DNA from: Coleofasciculus sp. S288
GTDB lineage: Bacteria; Cyanobacteriota; Cyanobacteriia; Cyanobacteriales; Coleofasciculaceae
Direction: 5' to 3'
NCBI GenBank assembly: GCA_020216575.1
Contig: JAIUYC010000360.1
Coordinates: 1 to 5,513, forward strand
DNA length: 5,513 nt
Shown: piece by piece, positions 1-5,482 of the stretch
How positions within the stretch are numbered: position 1 is the stretch's first letter
Layout of the letters: the number at the start of each line of letters is the position of its first letter
The notes under the pieces: generated by a model
What the model saw: only the letters and a program-made list of their open reading frames with translations
Databases searched by the model: none
Told to the model about the DNA's origin: nothing
Position numbers and translations under genes: made by a program

Positions 1-93
1 GATCGCACGTTGCAACTCTCTGGCAGCATCGGCGGTGAAACTGAACGAAACAGAACCCTCGACCAAGTTGAGTGTGAATTGAGAGGAAGCCAT
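1..93 (-). CDS. 5' part of an unrecognised gene, cut by the window edge
   Basis: Reading leftwards from an ATG at 93-91, the frame stays open for 31 codons to the window edge. The peptide begins MASSQFTLNLVEGSVSFSF and continues TADAARELQRAI. It alternates polar and hydrophobic residues like a beta strand and then becomes helical. There is no signal peptide or membrane segment in this part. No strong Shine-Dalgarno sequence precedes the ATG. A perfect 14-bp palindrome (104-117) lies 10 bp upstream of it and could be an operator. I do not recognise the family. Only the N-terminus is visible, so the evidence is an open frame with a plausible start and sensible amino-acid composition. It is divergent from the CDF gene. 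Confidence 0.5.
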   Translation of the reverse strand, partial: MASSQFTLNLVEGSVSFSFTADAARELQRAI

Positions 94-310
94 AATCAAC
101 AAATCTTAATATTAAGAGCTTAATGCTAGAAGATGTAATCAAGTTCCTGGAAAAATCTACCAAAGAATGAGGACACTTAGAGCGAAATTCTTAAAACTAC
201 TCTCAAGAAGCTAAGAAAATTCTTGGAAGTAAACAGAGCTGAAATCATTAAATAACAAGGCTTTCAGCCTACTAGCAACTAAAATAAATGCCAGAGACGT
301 TAAGAATTAA
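94..310. other. Divergent intergenic spacer with AT-rich inverted repeats
   Basis: This 217-bp spacer lies between the minus-strand partial gene and the CDF exporter, so promoters for both should be here. TCTTAATATTAAGA at 104-117 is a perfect palindrome, and a third CTTAAT half-site at 119-124 makes an overlapping second inverted repeat (111-124). CAAGAA at 204-209 pairs with TTCTTG at 220-225 across a 10-base loop. TAAAAT at 280-285 resembles a -10 box, but no good -35 sits at the right distance. I see no RNA gene, and no recognisable metal-regulator operator. Confidence 0.4.
104..124. repeat. Overlapping CTTAAT inverted repeats, possible operator
   Basis: Three copies of the hexamer CTTAAT alternate in orientation. 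Positions 105-110 and 111-116 form the core of a perfect 14-bp palindrome (104-117). Positions 111-116 and 119-124 form a second inverted repeat with a 2-bp centre. The block ends 10 bp before the ATG of the minus-strand gene, where a repressor could act. The sequence is nearly all A/T, so chance is a real alternative. Confidence 0.3.
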
Positions 311-1264
311 TTGGGGGGCATCCGTGACGTGATTCAAGATAATCGCTCCGCCGTTCGTAAGGTTTTACTGATTACCCTACTGCTGAATCTATTTGTGATG
401 GCATTGAAGGCAGTGGTGGGATTTGTAACAGGTTCTCTCAGCTTGCAAGCGGATGCTTTGCATAGCGTGACCGACAGTGCGAATAACGTTTTAGGATTAA
501 TTGCCAGTCGGTTTTCTTCCCCGCAGCCGGATCGGACTCACCCTTACGGACATCAGAAATTTGAAGCGGTGGGTGCGTTGGGCATTGCCGCCTTTTTAGG
601 TATTGCCTGTTTTGAAATCCTCCAAGGAGCGATCGAGCGAATTTTTCAAGGACTTACCCCAGTCAAAATTTCAGCCCCAGAACTGTGGTTGCTGCTGATT
701 GTTTTGGGGGTGAATATTTTCGTGACCTACTATGAGCGACATGTGGGGCAACGGGTGGGTAGTCCAATTTTGATTGCTGATGCCCGACATACAATGAGTG
801 ATGTTTGGGTGACGATTACTGTTCTTGTTGGATCAGTTGGAATTTGGCAAGGACAGGAGTTAAATTTGCCGCAACTTCAGTGGTTGGATGTAATTCTGGC
901 GTTTCCCGTCGCCCTGTTGGTGTTTCACAGTGGTTGGGAGGTATTGAAGGAAAACGTGCCGTGGTTGGTGGATGAAATGGCAATTGCCCCAGAAGCCATT
1001 CAGTCTGTTGCCCTGCAAGTTCCCGGCGTGATTAACTGCCATAGTATTGCCTCTCGCGGGATTTTAGGGCGTCAAGTGTTTATTGAAATGCACATGGTTG
1101 TAGAGGCTCCAGATGTGGAAACTGCTCATAAAATTACAGAAGATGTGGAAGCTCGTTTAGAAAAACGCTTCGGTCCCGTGCGCGTTTTGATTCACGTCGA
1201 ACCCCCCGCTTACCAGTCCGACCAACTCACTTTTGATCCAGGAAATTCAGAAAAACACCACTAG
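311..1264 (+). CDS. Cation diffusion facilitator (CDF) metal exporter, probably Zn2+
   Basis: This is a CDF-family proton-driven divalent-metal exporter of the inner membrane (317 aa from TTG 311, or 311 aa from GTG 329). About six membrane helices span residues 18-210, followed by a cytoplasmic ferredoxin-like dimerisation domain (about 215-300). The transport site is HSVTD in helix 2 (H51, D55) and HTMSD in helix 5 (H160, D164). This HD-HD arrangement is typical of zinc-preferring CDFs, whereas YiiP has DD-HD. The loop DRTHPYGH (D74, H77, H81) matches YiiP zinc site B. H244, H261, H273, H295 and E297 align by eye with the C-terminal metal ligands of YiiP. An in-frame stop at 308-310 rules out a longer protein. 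I prefer GTG 329: a run of six G at 313-318 sits 10 bases upstream as a possible ribosome-binding site, while TTG 311 has none. Family assignment is firm; the metal is inferred. Confidence 0.95.
   Translation: MGGIRDVIQDNRSAVRKVLLITLLLNLFVMALKAVVGFVTGSLSLQADALHSVTDSANNVLGLIASRFSSPQPDRTHPYGHQKFEAVGALGIAAFLGIACFEILQGAIERIFQGLTPVKISAPELWLLLIVLGVNIFVTYYERHVGQRVGSPILIADARHTMSDVWVTITVLVGSVGIWQGQELNLPQLQWLDVILAFPVALLVFHSGWEVLKENVPWLVDEMAIAPEAIQSVALQVPGVINCHSIASRGILGRQVFIEMHMVVEAPDVETAHKITEDVEARLEKRFGPVRVLIHVEPPAYQSDQLTFDPGNSEKHH
313..331 (+). promoter_or_regulatory. G-run ribosome-binding site deciding the CDF start (GTG 329)
   Basis: GGGGGG at 313-318 could serve as an anti-Shine-Dalgarno pairing site 10 bases before GTG 329-331. 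Using TTG 311 would place this run inside the coding sequence and leave only AAGAATTAA upstream. The residues from 329 on (VIQDNRSAVRKV) resemble the usual short cytoplasmic N-terminus of CDF proteins, while the six codons before them look like leader sequence. Confidence 0.4.
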
Positions 1265-1335
1265 TTTTCCACATGGGTTTTCTAGTTTTCCACAGACATT
1301 GGCAGTTTTCCACAGAATTTGGTGAGTTTTCCACA
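1263..1335 (+). repeat. Four phased DnaA boxes (TTTTCCACA), candidate DnaA-binding array
   Basis: AGTTTTCCACA occurs four times without mismatch, at 1263-1273, 1284-1294, 1304-1314 and 1325-1335, all on the plus strand. The repeat periods are 21, 20 and 21 bp, close to two turns of B-DNA, so all boxes face the same side of the helix. The sequences between the boxes differ, so this is not a simple tandem duplication. The core TTTTCCACA fits the DnaA-box consensus TTWTNCACA and is the version described at cyanobacterial origins. The first copy overlaps the CDF stop codon. I infer DnaA binding, as an origin, an origin part or a titration site. No dnaA or dnaN gene is in the window, and the binding is not shown by sequence alone. 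Confidence 0.7.
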
Positions 1336-1466
1336 AACATAAAGAAAAGCTAATCTCGATGATCGCTTTTCTTAACCCATTCTCAGACAAGCTTTAAGAG
1401 TACCACAAAAGTGGCGATCGCACTCAACAATTCCTCTAGTTCATTCCCATCCGAAGAAAAGGTAGG
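1265..1466. other. Convergent spacer holding a DnaA-box array and a hairpin
   Basis: This region lies between the 3' ends of the CDF gene and the anion-transporter remnant. The first third is filled by the TTTTCCACA array (see the repeat entry), then comes a 9-bp inverted repeat (1342-1373). CCAC-AAAA-GTGG lies at 1403-1414 and a HIP1 octamer at 1414-1421. No open frame or RNA gene is apparent. Convergent 3' ends normally need only terminators, so the array is unexplained by transcription of the flanking genes. Confidence 0.55.
1342..1373. terminator. 9-bp inverted repeat, possible weak terminator or origin structure
   Basis: AAGAAAAGC at 1342-1350 is the exact reverse complement of GCTTTTCTT at 1365-1373, with a 14-base loop. 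It lies 78 bp after the CDF stop and could end CDF transcription. The stem is A/T-rich and is not followed by a clean T run on either strand, so it is a poor intrinsic terminator. Its position just 3' of the DnaA boxes leaves open a role in that array instead. Confidence 0.35.
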
Positions 1467-2147
1467 TCAGTAAATCCAAAAATAAGCAATCACCAGCGTA
1501 ATTGCCGTGATGGGTAAGCCAAAGCGCAGATGCGCAGAAAACGTCAGCGTGTAACCCGATTTAGCCGCAGCTTCCACCACAATTAGATTAGCAACTGAAC
1601 CAAACAACGTCAGATTCCCCGCGAGTGTTGATGCGGCTGCCAACAGCAACCAGGATTGCGTATCAGTTTTCGCAATCAGGGGTTCGATGATCAGTACGGC
1701 TGGGACATTAGAGATTAAATTCGACAGTACAACCGTTCCCCCCAACAAACCCAATGGCGTTTTAGGTAAAGGTGTAAACACCTGTAGCAAGTTGAGCGTT
1801 TGGGTGGCGTGGGTGAGAATAAATAAACCGGAAAACATCACCAAAAGATTCCAGTCCACTTGTTTCAACACTCGTTCTGGCTTAACTCGTCGCGTAATCA
1901 GTAACAGTGCAGCCGCCGTCAGCGCCGCTTCTCCCAACGGAACGCCAACCGCAAATGCAATTAAAAGTCCTGTGGTAATCGCTAGGGTTTTGATAAACAG
2001 GGGTTTGAAGATGCGGTAACGAATCTGGACAGGACTCAGACAGGATGCCGTTGAGCGAACCTCTGGGTACAAAATCCACAATACGCCGATTTGTAAAGCC
2101 AAACCGATCAGTGCTACGGGAGTGAGTGTTTGAGCAAATTCTCGGTC
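1467..2147 (-). pseudogene. C-terminal half of an SLC13/CitMHS-type anion transporter, N-terminus missing
   Basis: The minus-strand frame ending at TGA 1469-1467 encodes the second half of a polytopic transporter of the CitMHS/DASS (ArsB-like ion transporter) superfamily. These are usually about 400 residues or more; about 220 remain. Numbering from codon 2102, SNLISNVPAVL is at 127-137, and AGNLTLFGSVANLIVVEAA at 161-179. The latter is the hallmark Gly/Asn-rich ion-binding loop of the C-terminal repeat. The frame runs upstream of the TTG at 2102 with family-like sequence (FAQTLTPVALIGL), reaching about 2138-2147, then stays open without family resemblance to a stop at 2168-2166. No ATG or ribosome-binding site is present there. 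The N-terminal repeat is found nowhere in the window, including beyond the TnpB element. I therefore call it a truncated pseudogene, though the remaining codons carry no stops or frameshifts, which suggests recent decay. The original substrate cannot be read from what remains. Confidence 0.75.
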
Positions 2148-2358
2148 GTTAATGGCCTTATTTTGTTATTATATACAGTCTTTAATATTTCAATCTATCT
2201 TAGGTTTATTTTCTTGTTTTTAGTAGAAATTATCTTGCGTATACAAGGTATCCAGACTAAAAAAACAGTAGCAAGCCCAAGCGCATAATTACAATGTTCC
2301 TCTAAGTTGGAATGTAGACAATAATTAATACTCTATAAGACATGCTATCATTATCTAT
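2148..2358. other. AT-rich junction between broken transporter and tnpB; left end of the element lies here
   Basis: About 210 bp of A/T-rich DNA with no convincing gene. The left end of the TnpB element must be within it, but its exact base cannot be fixed from one copy. One candidate is TTAC at 2289-2292 followed by an imperfect hairpin (2294-2300 with 2309-2315, including two G-T pairs). Another is TTAT at 2159-2162, close to where transporter similarity fades. If the first is right, 2148-2288 is orphan DNA of unknown origin. A small CTTG-CGTATA-CAAG hairpin also occurs near 2233-2247. Confidence 0.4.
2294..2315. repeat. Candidate left-end hairpin of the TnpB element, preceded by TTAC
   Basis: ATGTTCC (2294-2300) can pair with GGAATGT (2309-2315) as five Watson-Crick and two G-T pairs around an 8-base loop. 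TTAC at 2289-2292 lies directly before it. IS200/IS605 left ends are cleaved next to a short TTAC-like target motif and carry an imperfect hairpin just inside. That target motif also acts as the TAM for TnpB. The pairing is weak, so this is only a candidate. Confidence 0.3.
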
Positions 2359-3489
2359 ATGAAAAGTCTGAAGTTCAAACTCTACAGCCATAAGCGGAAT
2401 AGATATCTTAATCAAGCTATTAATGCTGCTGGAGTTATCTATAACCACTGCATTGCTCTCCATAGACGGTACTATCGAATGTGGAGGAAGCATTTGAACT
2501 GTTGTAGACTTCAGAAACACATTGCCAAATTGCGGAAACGCAATCCGTTCTGGCAGTTGGTAGGTTCTCAGGCTGTGCAAGACATATGTCAGCGCATTGA
2601 GAAAGCGTATCAACTGTTTTTCAAGCACCATAAAAAGGGAGTAAAAATACCAGGATTTAAGAAGGTCAAAAAGTACAAGTCTTTCACCCTGAAGCAAGCT
2701 GGATATAAGTTCCTGGGCGGGAATCGAGTCAAGATCGGAAATCGGGTTTATCAGTATTGGAATAAGCGAGAAATCGAGGGGACTGTCAAGACGTTGACTA
2801 TTAAGCGAACTCCATTGGGTGAATTGTTTATGGTCATAGTAGTAGACAGTGTTAATGAGCCAGAAGTCACGTTCGAGACAGGTAAAATTGCTGGATTTGA
2901 CTTCGGGTTGAAGACATTTCTCACTTGCTCTGACGGCTCCAAGATTAAGTCACCTGAATTCCTAAAAGCCTCTCTTAACGATATCCGCAAGGCTTCAAAG
3001 CATCATTCTAAAAAATTAAATGGGTCAGCTAATCGGGAACGAGCAAGAAAAAATCTAGTTCGGCAATATGAAAATATTTCTAACCGAAGACGTGATTGGT
3101 TTTGGAAGTTAGCACATGAACTGACAAATCAATTTGATGTGCTTTGCTTTGAGACGTTAAACCTGAAAGGAATGCAGCGTCTGTGGGGACGCAAAGTTAA
3201 TGACTTGGCTCTATCGGATTTTCTACAAATTCTAGAATGGGTTGCATTTAAAAAAAGGAAGCGTGTTATCTATATTGACCGTTGGTATCCCTCCACTAAA
3301 ACCTGCTCTTGTTGCGGTCATGTCCTTGATGAATTAGACCTTTCGGTTAGAATGTGGCGTTGCCCATCCTGTCACCAAATCAACGACAGAGATAAAAACG
3401 CCGCTATAAATATTTGTGCAGTCGGGGCATCGACTGTTCAGTTAGGTGATGTCAGACAGGCGAGAGCCTGCAATCACTGTTTGACCTGA
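2359..3489 (+). CDS. tnpB: TnpB RNA-guided nuclease of an IS200/IS605-group element
   Basis: TnpB (376 aa) is the compact ancestor-like relative of Cas12: guided by an omega-RNA, it cuts DNA next to a TAM and helps the element persist. The N-terminal OrfB/HTH-type region (about 1-45) carries the usual YSHKRNRYLNQ and is followed by a basic segment (about 88-108, Lys-rich). The split RuvC nuclease appears complete. D181 is in GFDFGL, E265 in CFETLNL, and the third acidic site is in NDRDKNAAINI (D343/D345). The zinc ribbon has C316-x2-C319 and C335-x2-C338. Length is normal for the family, and no stop or frameshift interrupts it, so it may be active. ATG 2359 lacks a clear Shine-Dalgarno sequence, which suggests low translation. 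Its 3' end doubles as the omega-RNA template. No tnpA neighbours it. Confidence 0.95.
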   Translation: MKSLKFKLYSHKRNRYLNQAINAAGVIYNHCIALHRRYYRMWRKHLNCCRLQKHIAKLRKRNPFWQLVGSQAVQDICQRIEKAYQLFFKHHKKGVKIPGFKKVKKYKSFTLKQAGYKFLGGNRVKIGNRVYQYWNKREIEGTVKTLTIKRTPLGELFMVIVVDSVNEPEVTFETGKIAGFDFGLKTFLTCSDGSKIKSPEFLKASLNDIRKASKHHSKKLNGSANRERARKNLVRQYENISNRRRDWFWKLAHELTNQFDVLCFETLNLKGMQRLWGRKVNDLALSDFLQILEWVAFKKRKRVIYIDRWYPSTKTCSCCGHVLDELDLSVRMWRCPSCHQINDRDKNAAINICAVGASTVQLGDVRQARACNHCLT

Positions 3490-3524
3490 GAATTCCCCGA
3501 ATTGAATTCGGAGGAGTATGTCAA
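3418..3524 (+). ncRNA. Predicted omega-RNA scaffold (tnpB 3' end plus element right end)
   Basis: Three stem-loops follow each other on the tnpB sense strand. The first pairs 3418-3424 with 3431-3437 (six Watson-Crick pairs plus one G-U, loop GGGCAT). The second pairs 3457-3461 with 3466-3470 and closes on GAGA, a GNRA-type tetraloop. The third is the right-end palindrome, 3497-3503 with 3505-3511, extended past one mismatch to 3493 and 3515. The scaffold would end at TCAA (3524), and the adjoining flank from 3525 would be the guide. TnpB omega-RNAs are known to come from this place in such elements. The 5' end is not determined; the true RNA probably starts further upstream within tnpB. Confidence 0.55.
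3493..3515. repeat. Right-end subterminal palindrome of the TnpB element
   Basis: CCGAATT (3497-3503) and AATTCGG (3505-3511) are perfect complements around a single central G at 3504. After one C-A mismatch (3496/3512), the pairing continues for three more positions. It ends 6 bases before the terminal TCAA. In DNA it would be the hairpin recognised by TnpA; in RNA it would be the last stem of the omega-RNA. Confidence 0.7.
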
Positions 3525-3544
3525 CTACGCTACATTAAGAAAGC
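3525..3544 (+). other. Predicted TnpB guide segment (element-flank DNA)
   Basis: The bases directly after TCAA, beginning CTACGCTACATTAAGA, would be transcribed as the guide of the omega-RNA. Guides of characterised TnpB systems are about 16-20 nt and match the unoccupied insertion site. I saw no second copy in this window. The assignment depends on 3524 being the true element end. Confidence 0.45.
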
Positions 3545-3582
3545 TTGCGTTTTTTTTACAAAAAGGACTACCAGGGTTTGAG

Positions 3583-5418
3583 ATGACTAGCTTATCATCG
3601 CCGACAGAGGAGAATCGCAACCCGCGACGCGAGAATGACTGGCGACTCTTCCTCAGGTTGGTGCCTTATGCCCGTCGCACGGGACGCCTACTATTGATTT
3701 CGATGGGGTTGTTGTTGCCCCTTTCTCTAGCCAGTGCAGTTCAACCCTTGATCATCGGGCAAGCAATTTCTTTAATTCGCAACGAAGAGCAAACCTGGTT
3801 TTTTCTCTTTGTGCGATCGCTCTCAGATGGGCTAACAATTCTTATCGGTTTGCTGCTCCTCACTATCGTAATCCGGTTGGTGTTCGTTTCCGTCCAAGGG
3901 TTTTTGGTGGTCAAGGTAGGTCAGCAAATGACTGCCTGGATTCGCGAAGACCTTTTTGACCACGTCACTTCCCTGGCAGTGCGATTTTTTGACCGAACCC
4001 CAGTAGGGCGGTTGATTACCCGACTCACCAGCGATGTGGAAGCATTGGGAGATGTCTTTTCAACAGGTGCAATTGGGATTATTGGTGATGTCCTCTCGAT
4101 GCTGGTGATTGCCGTCACCATGTTTTTCCTGCAATGGCAACTGGCATTGATGCTGGTGCTGATGCTGTTACCCGTCACGGGTTTGATTATTTACTTTCAG
4201 CAGGAGTATCGCAAGGCGAACTACAAAGCGAGGGACGAACTTTCATCCCTGAACTCGATGCTTGGCGAAAACATCACGGGCATGAATGTTGTGCAACTGT
4301 TTCGTCGGGAGCAATTCAATGCTGAGATGTTTCGCACGATTAACAATCGGTACATCCACGAGGTTGATAAAACAATTTTTCACGATTCAGCCGTTTCAGC
4401 GACACTAGAATGGATTAGTTTTATTGCGATCGCGGCCGTGCTGTGGCTAGGTGGCGTACTTCTCCTGCGAGACACCCTCAGTTTTGGCGCATTATCTGCA
4501 TTCATCCTCTATGCTCAACGTTTGTTTGACCCCTTGCGCCGCTTTGCTGAAAAATTCACGATGCTCCAAGCTGGGTTCACGGCAGTTGAGCGCATCAGCG
4601 ACATTATGAATGAGCCAATTGAAATTCGTGACCCAGAACATCCCACACAGCAACGTTTAATCCAAGCCTCTCAATATAATGGCTCCCGTACCGGAGAAAT
4701 TCGCTTTGAACACGTTTGGTTTGCCTATAAATCCGATGAATACGTCCTTAAAGACTTACACTTTACCATTCATCCCGGTGAAAAAGTTGCCTTAGTTGGT
4801 CCCACAGGAGCGGGTAAGAGTTCAATTATCCGGTTGCTATGCCGCCTCTATGAACCCACAAAAGGACGAATTCTAGTTGACGGGATTGATATTCGCGATT
4901 TGCCCCAAGCTGAACTGCGCCGCCATATCGGCGTCATCCTTCAAGAGGGATTTCTGTTTGCTGGTGACGTGAAGAGTAATATCACCCTGGGAGAAACCTA
5001 CGCATTGGAGGAAATCAAAGCCGCAGCGGAAGCAACCAATGTTGCTAGTTTCATCGAACAGCTACCCCAAAGCTACGATACCCAACTGCGAGAGCGAGGA
5101 ACCAATCTTTCTGGCGGTCAAAAACAACTCTTGGCGTTCGCTCGGGCAGCGATTCGCAATCCCAATATTCTAGTGTTGGATGAGGCAACGGCAAGTTTAG
5201 ATGTTGGCACAGAAGCGTTGATTCAACAAGCCTTGGATCGGCTGCTGGAAAACCGCACCGCGATTATTATTGCCCACCGACTCTCGACAATTCGCAACGT
5301 TGACCGAATTTTGGTACTCAAACGCGGTCAGTTGGTTGAGTCCGGTAGTCATGAAGAACTGTTGCAGCAGAATGGACTGTACGCGAGTTTATATAAGTTG
5401 CAGATGTTGGGGACTTGA
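3583..5418 (+). CDS. ABCB-type (MsbA/BmrA-like) ABC exporter, fused permease and ATPase
   Basis: This is a half-transporter of 611 aa, expected to work as a homodimer in the cytoplasmic membrane and to export lipids, drugs or other hydrophobic compounds; the substrate is not readable. Six membrane helices lie within about residues 31-310. The coupling region FFDRTPVGRLITRLTSDVEAL is typical of the family. The ATPase domain is complete: A-loop Tyr 382, Walker A GPTGAGKSS (406-414), Q-loop Gln 454, signature LSGGQ (509-513), Walker B ILVLDE with catalytic Glu 534, and H-loop His 565. The frame is open back to 3502, but those first 27 codons lie in the right end and flank of the TnpB element. 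ATG 3583 is the better start, with AGGG at 3573-3576 as a modest ribosome-binding site and the family's usual length. It begins 58 bp after the element ends, so its native promoter may have been displaced. It has no visible operon partner. Confidence 0.95.
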   Translation: MTSLSSPTEENRNPRRENDWRLFLRLVPYARRTGRLLLISMGLLLPLSLASAVQPLIIGQAISLIRNEEQTWFFLFVRSLSDGLTILIGLLLLTIVIRLVFVSVQGFLVVKVGQQMTAWIREDLFDHVTSLAVRFFDRTPVGRLITRLTSDVEALGDVFSTGAIGIIGDVLSMLVIAVTMFFLQWQLALMLVLMLLPVTGLIIYFQQEYRKANYKARDELSSLNSMLGENITGMNVVQLFRREQFNAEMFRTINNRYIHEVDKTIFHDSAVSATLEWISFIAIAAVLWLGGVLLLRDTLSFGALSAFILYAQRLFDPLRRFAEKFTMLQAGFTAVERISDIMNEPIEIRDPEHPTQQRLIQASQYNGSRTGEIRFEHVWFAYKSDEYVLKDLHFTIHPGEKVALVGPTGAGKSSIIRLLCRLYEPTKGRILVDGIDIRDLPQAELRRHIGVILQEGFLFAGDVKSNITLGETYALEEIKAAAEATNVASFIEQLPQSYDTQLRERGTNLSGGQKQLLAFARAAIRNPNILVLDEATASLDVGTEALIQQALDRLLENRTAIIIAHRLSTIRNVDRILVLKRGQLVESGSHEELLQQNGLYASLYKLQMLGT

Positions 5419-5482
5419 GGGGTATAGACTTGCGACCGATGAGTGCGGCAGACTATTGTAGAGAGTTTAATCGAGGACAATT
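5419..5482. other. Short spacer after the ABC gene
   Basis: These 64 bp separate the ABC stop from a possible next gene. I see no strong hairpin with a T run, so the ABC transcript may continue into the downstream gene. Confidence 0.3.

Larger units (their letters stand above)
2159..3524 (+). mobile_element. TnpB-only IS200/IS605-group (IS1341-like) element
   Basis: The element consists of an intact tnpB and a recognisable right end; no TnpA (HUH Y1 transposase) frame is present, so movement would need TnpA supplied from elsewhere. The right end carries an imperfect subterminal palindrome (3493-3515) and stops at TCAA (3521-3524), a terminus typical of the group. There are no terminal inverted repeats or target duplications, as expected for single-strand transposition. 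The left boundary is uncertain: 2159 is the outer candidate and about 2293 the inner one. The element sits between a transporter that lost its N-terminal half and the ABC exporter gene. Confidence 0.6.

Noticed and set aside
1263..1335. Reading the AGTTTTCCACA copies as a CRISPR array or a simple tandem repeat
   Set aside because: The repeat is only 11 bp with about 10-bp gaps, far too short for CRISPR, and the gaps differ in sequence, unlike a slippage-derived tandem repeat.
1414..1421. GCGATCGC palindrome as a specific regulatory site
   Set aside because: It is the HIP1 octamer, abundant across cyanobacterial genomes; two more copies lie within the ABC gene. Useful for taxonomy only.
1687..2019. 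Plus-strand 110-codon open frame
   Set aside because: It is antisense to the conserved anion-transporter frame and its translation looks like no protein family; it is a shadow.
2302..2990. Minus-strand open frames opposite tnpB
   Set aside because: tnpB on the other strand is complete with all catalytic motifs; these frames are low-complexity shadows.
3541..3560. AAGCTTGCG followed by eight T as an intrinsic terminator
   Set aside because: The only pairing is a very short A/T-rich stem with a bulge, and it lies between the predicted guide and the ABC start; not convincing.
329..5418. A single metal or drug resistance operon made of the three transporters
   Set aside because: The CDF and ABC genes are separated by about 2.3 kb that includes a minus-strand remnant and a mobile element, so co-transcription is not supported.
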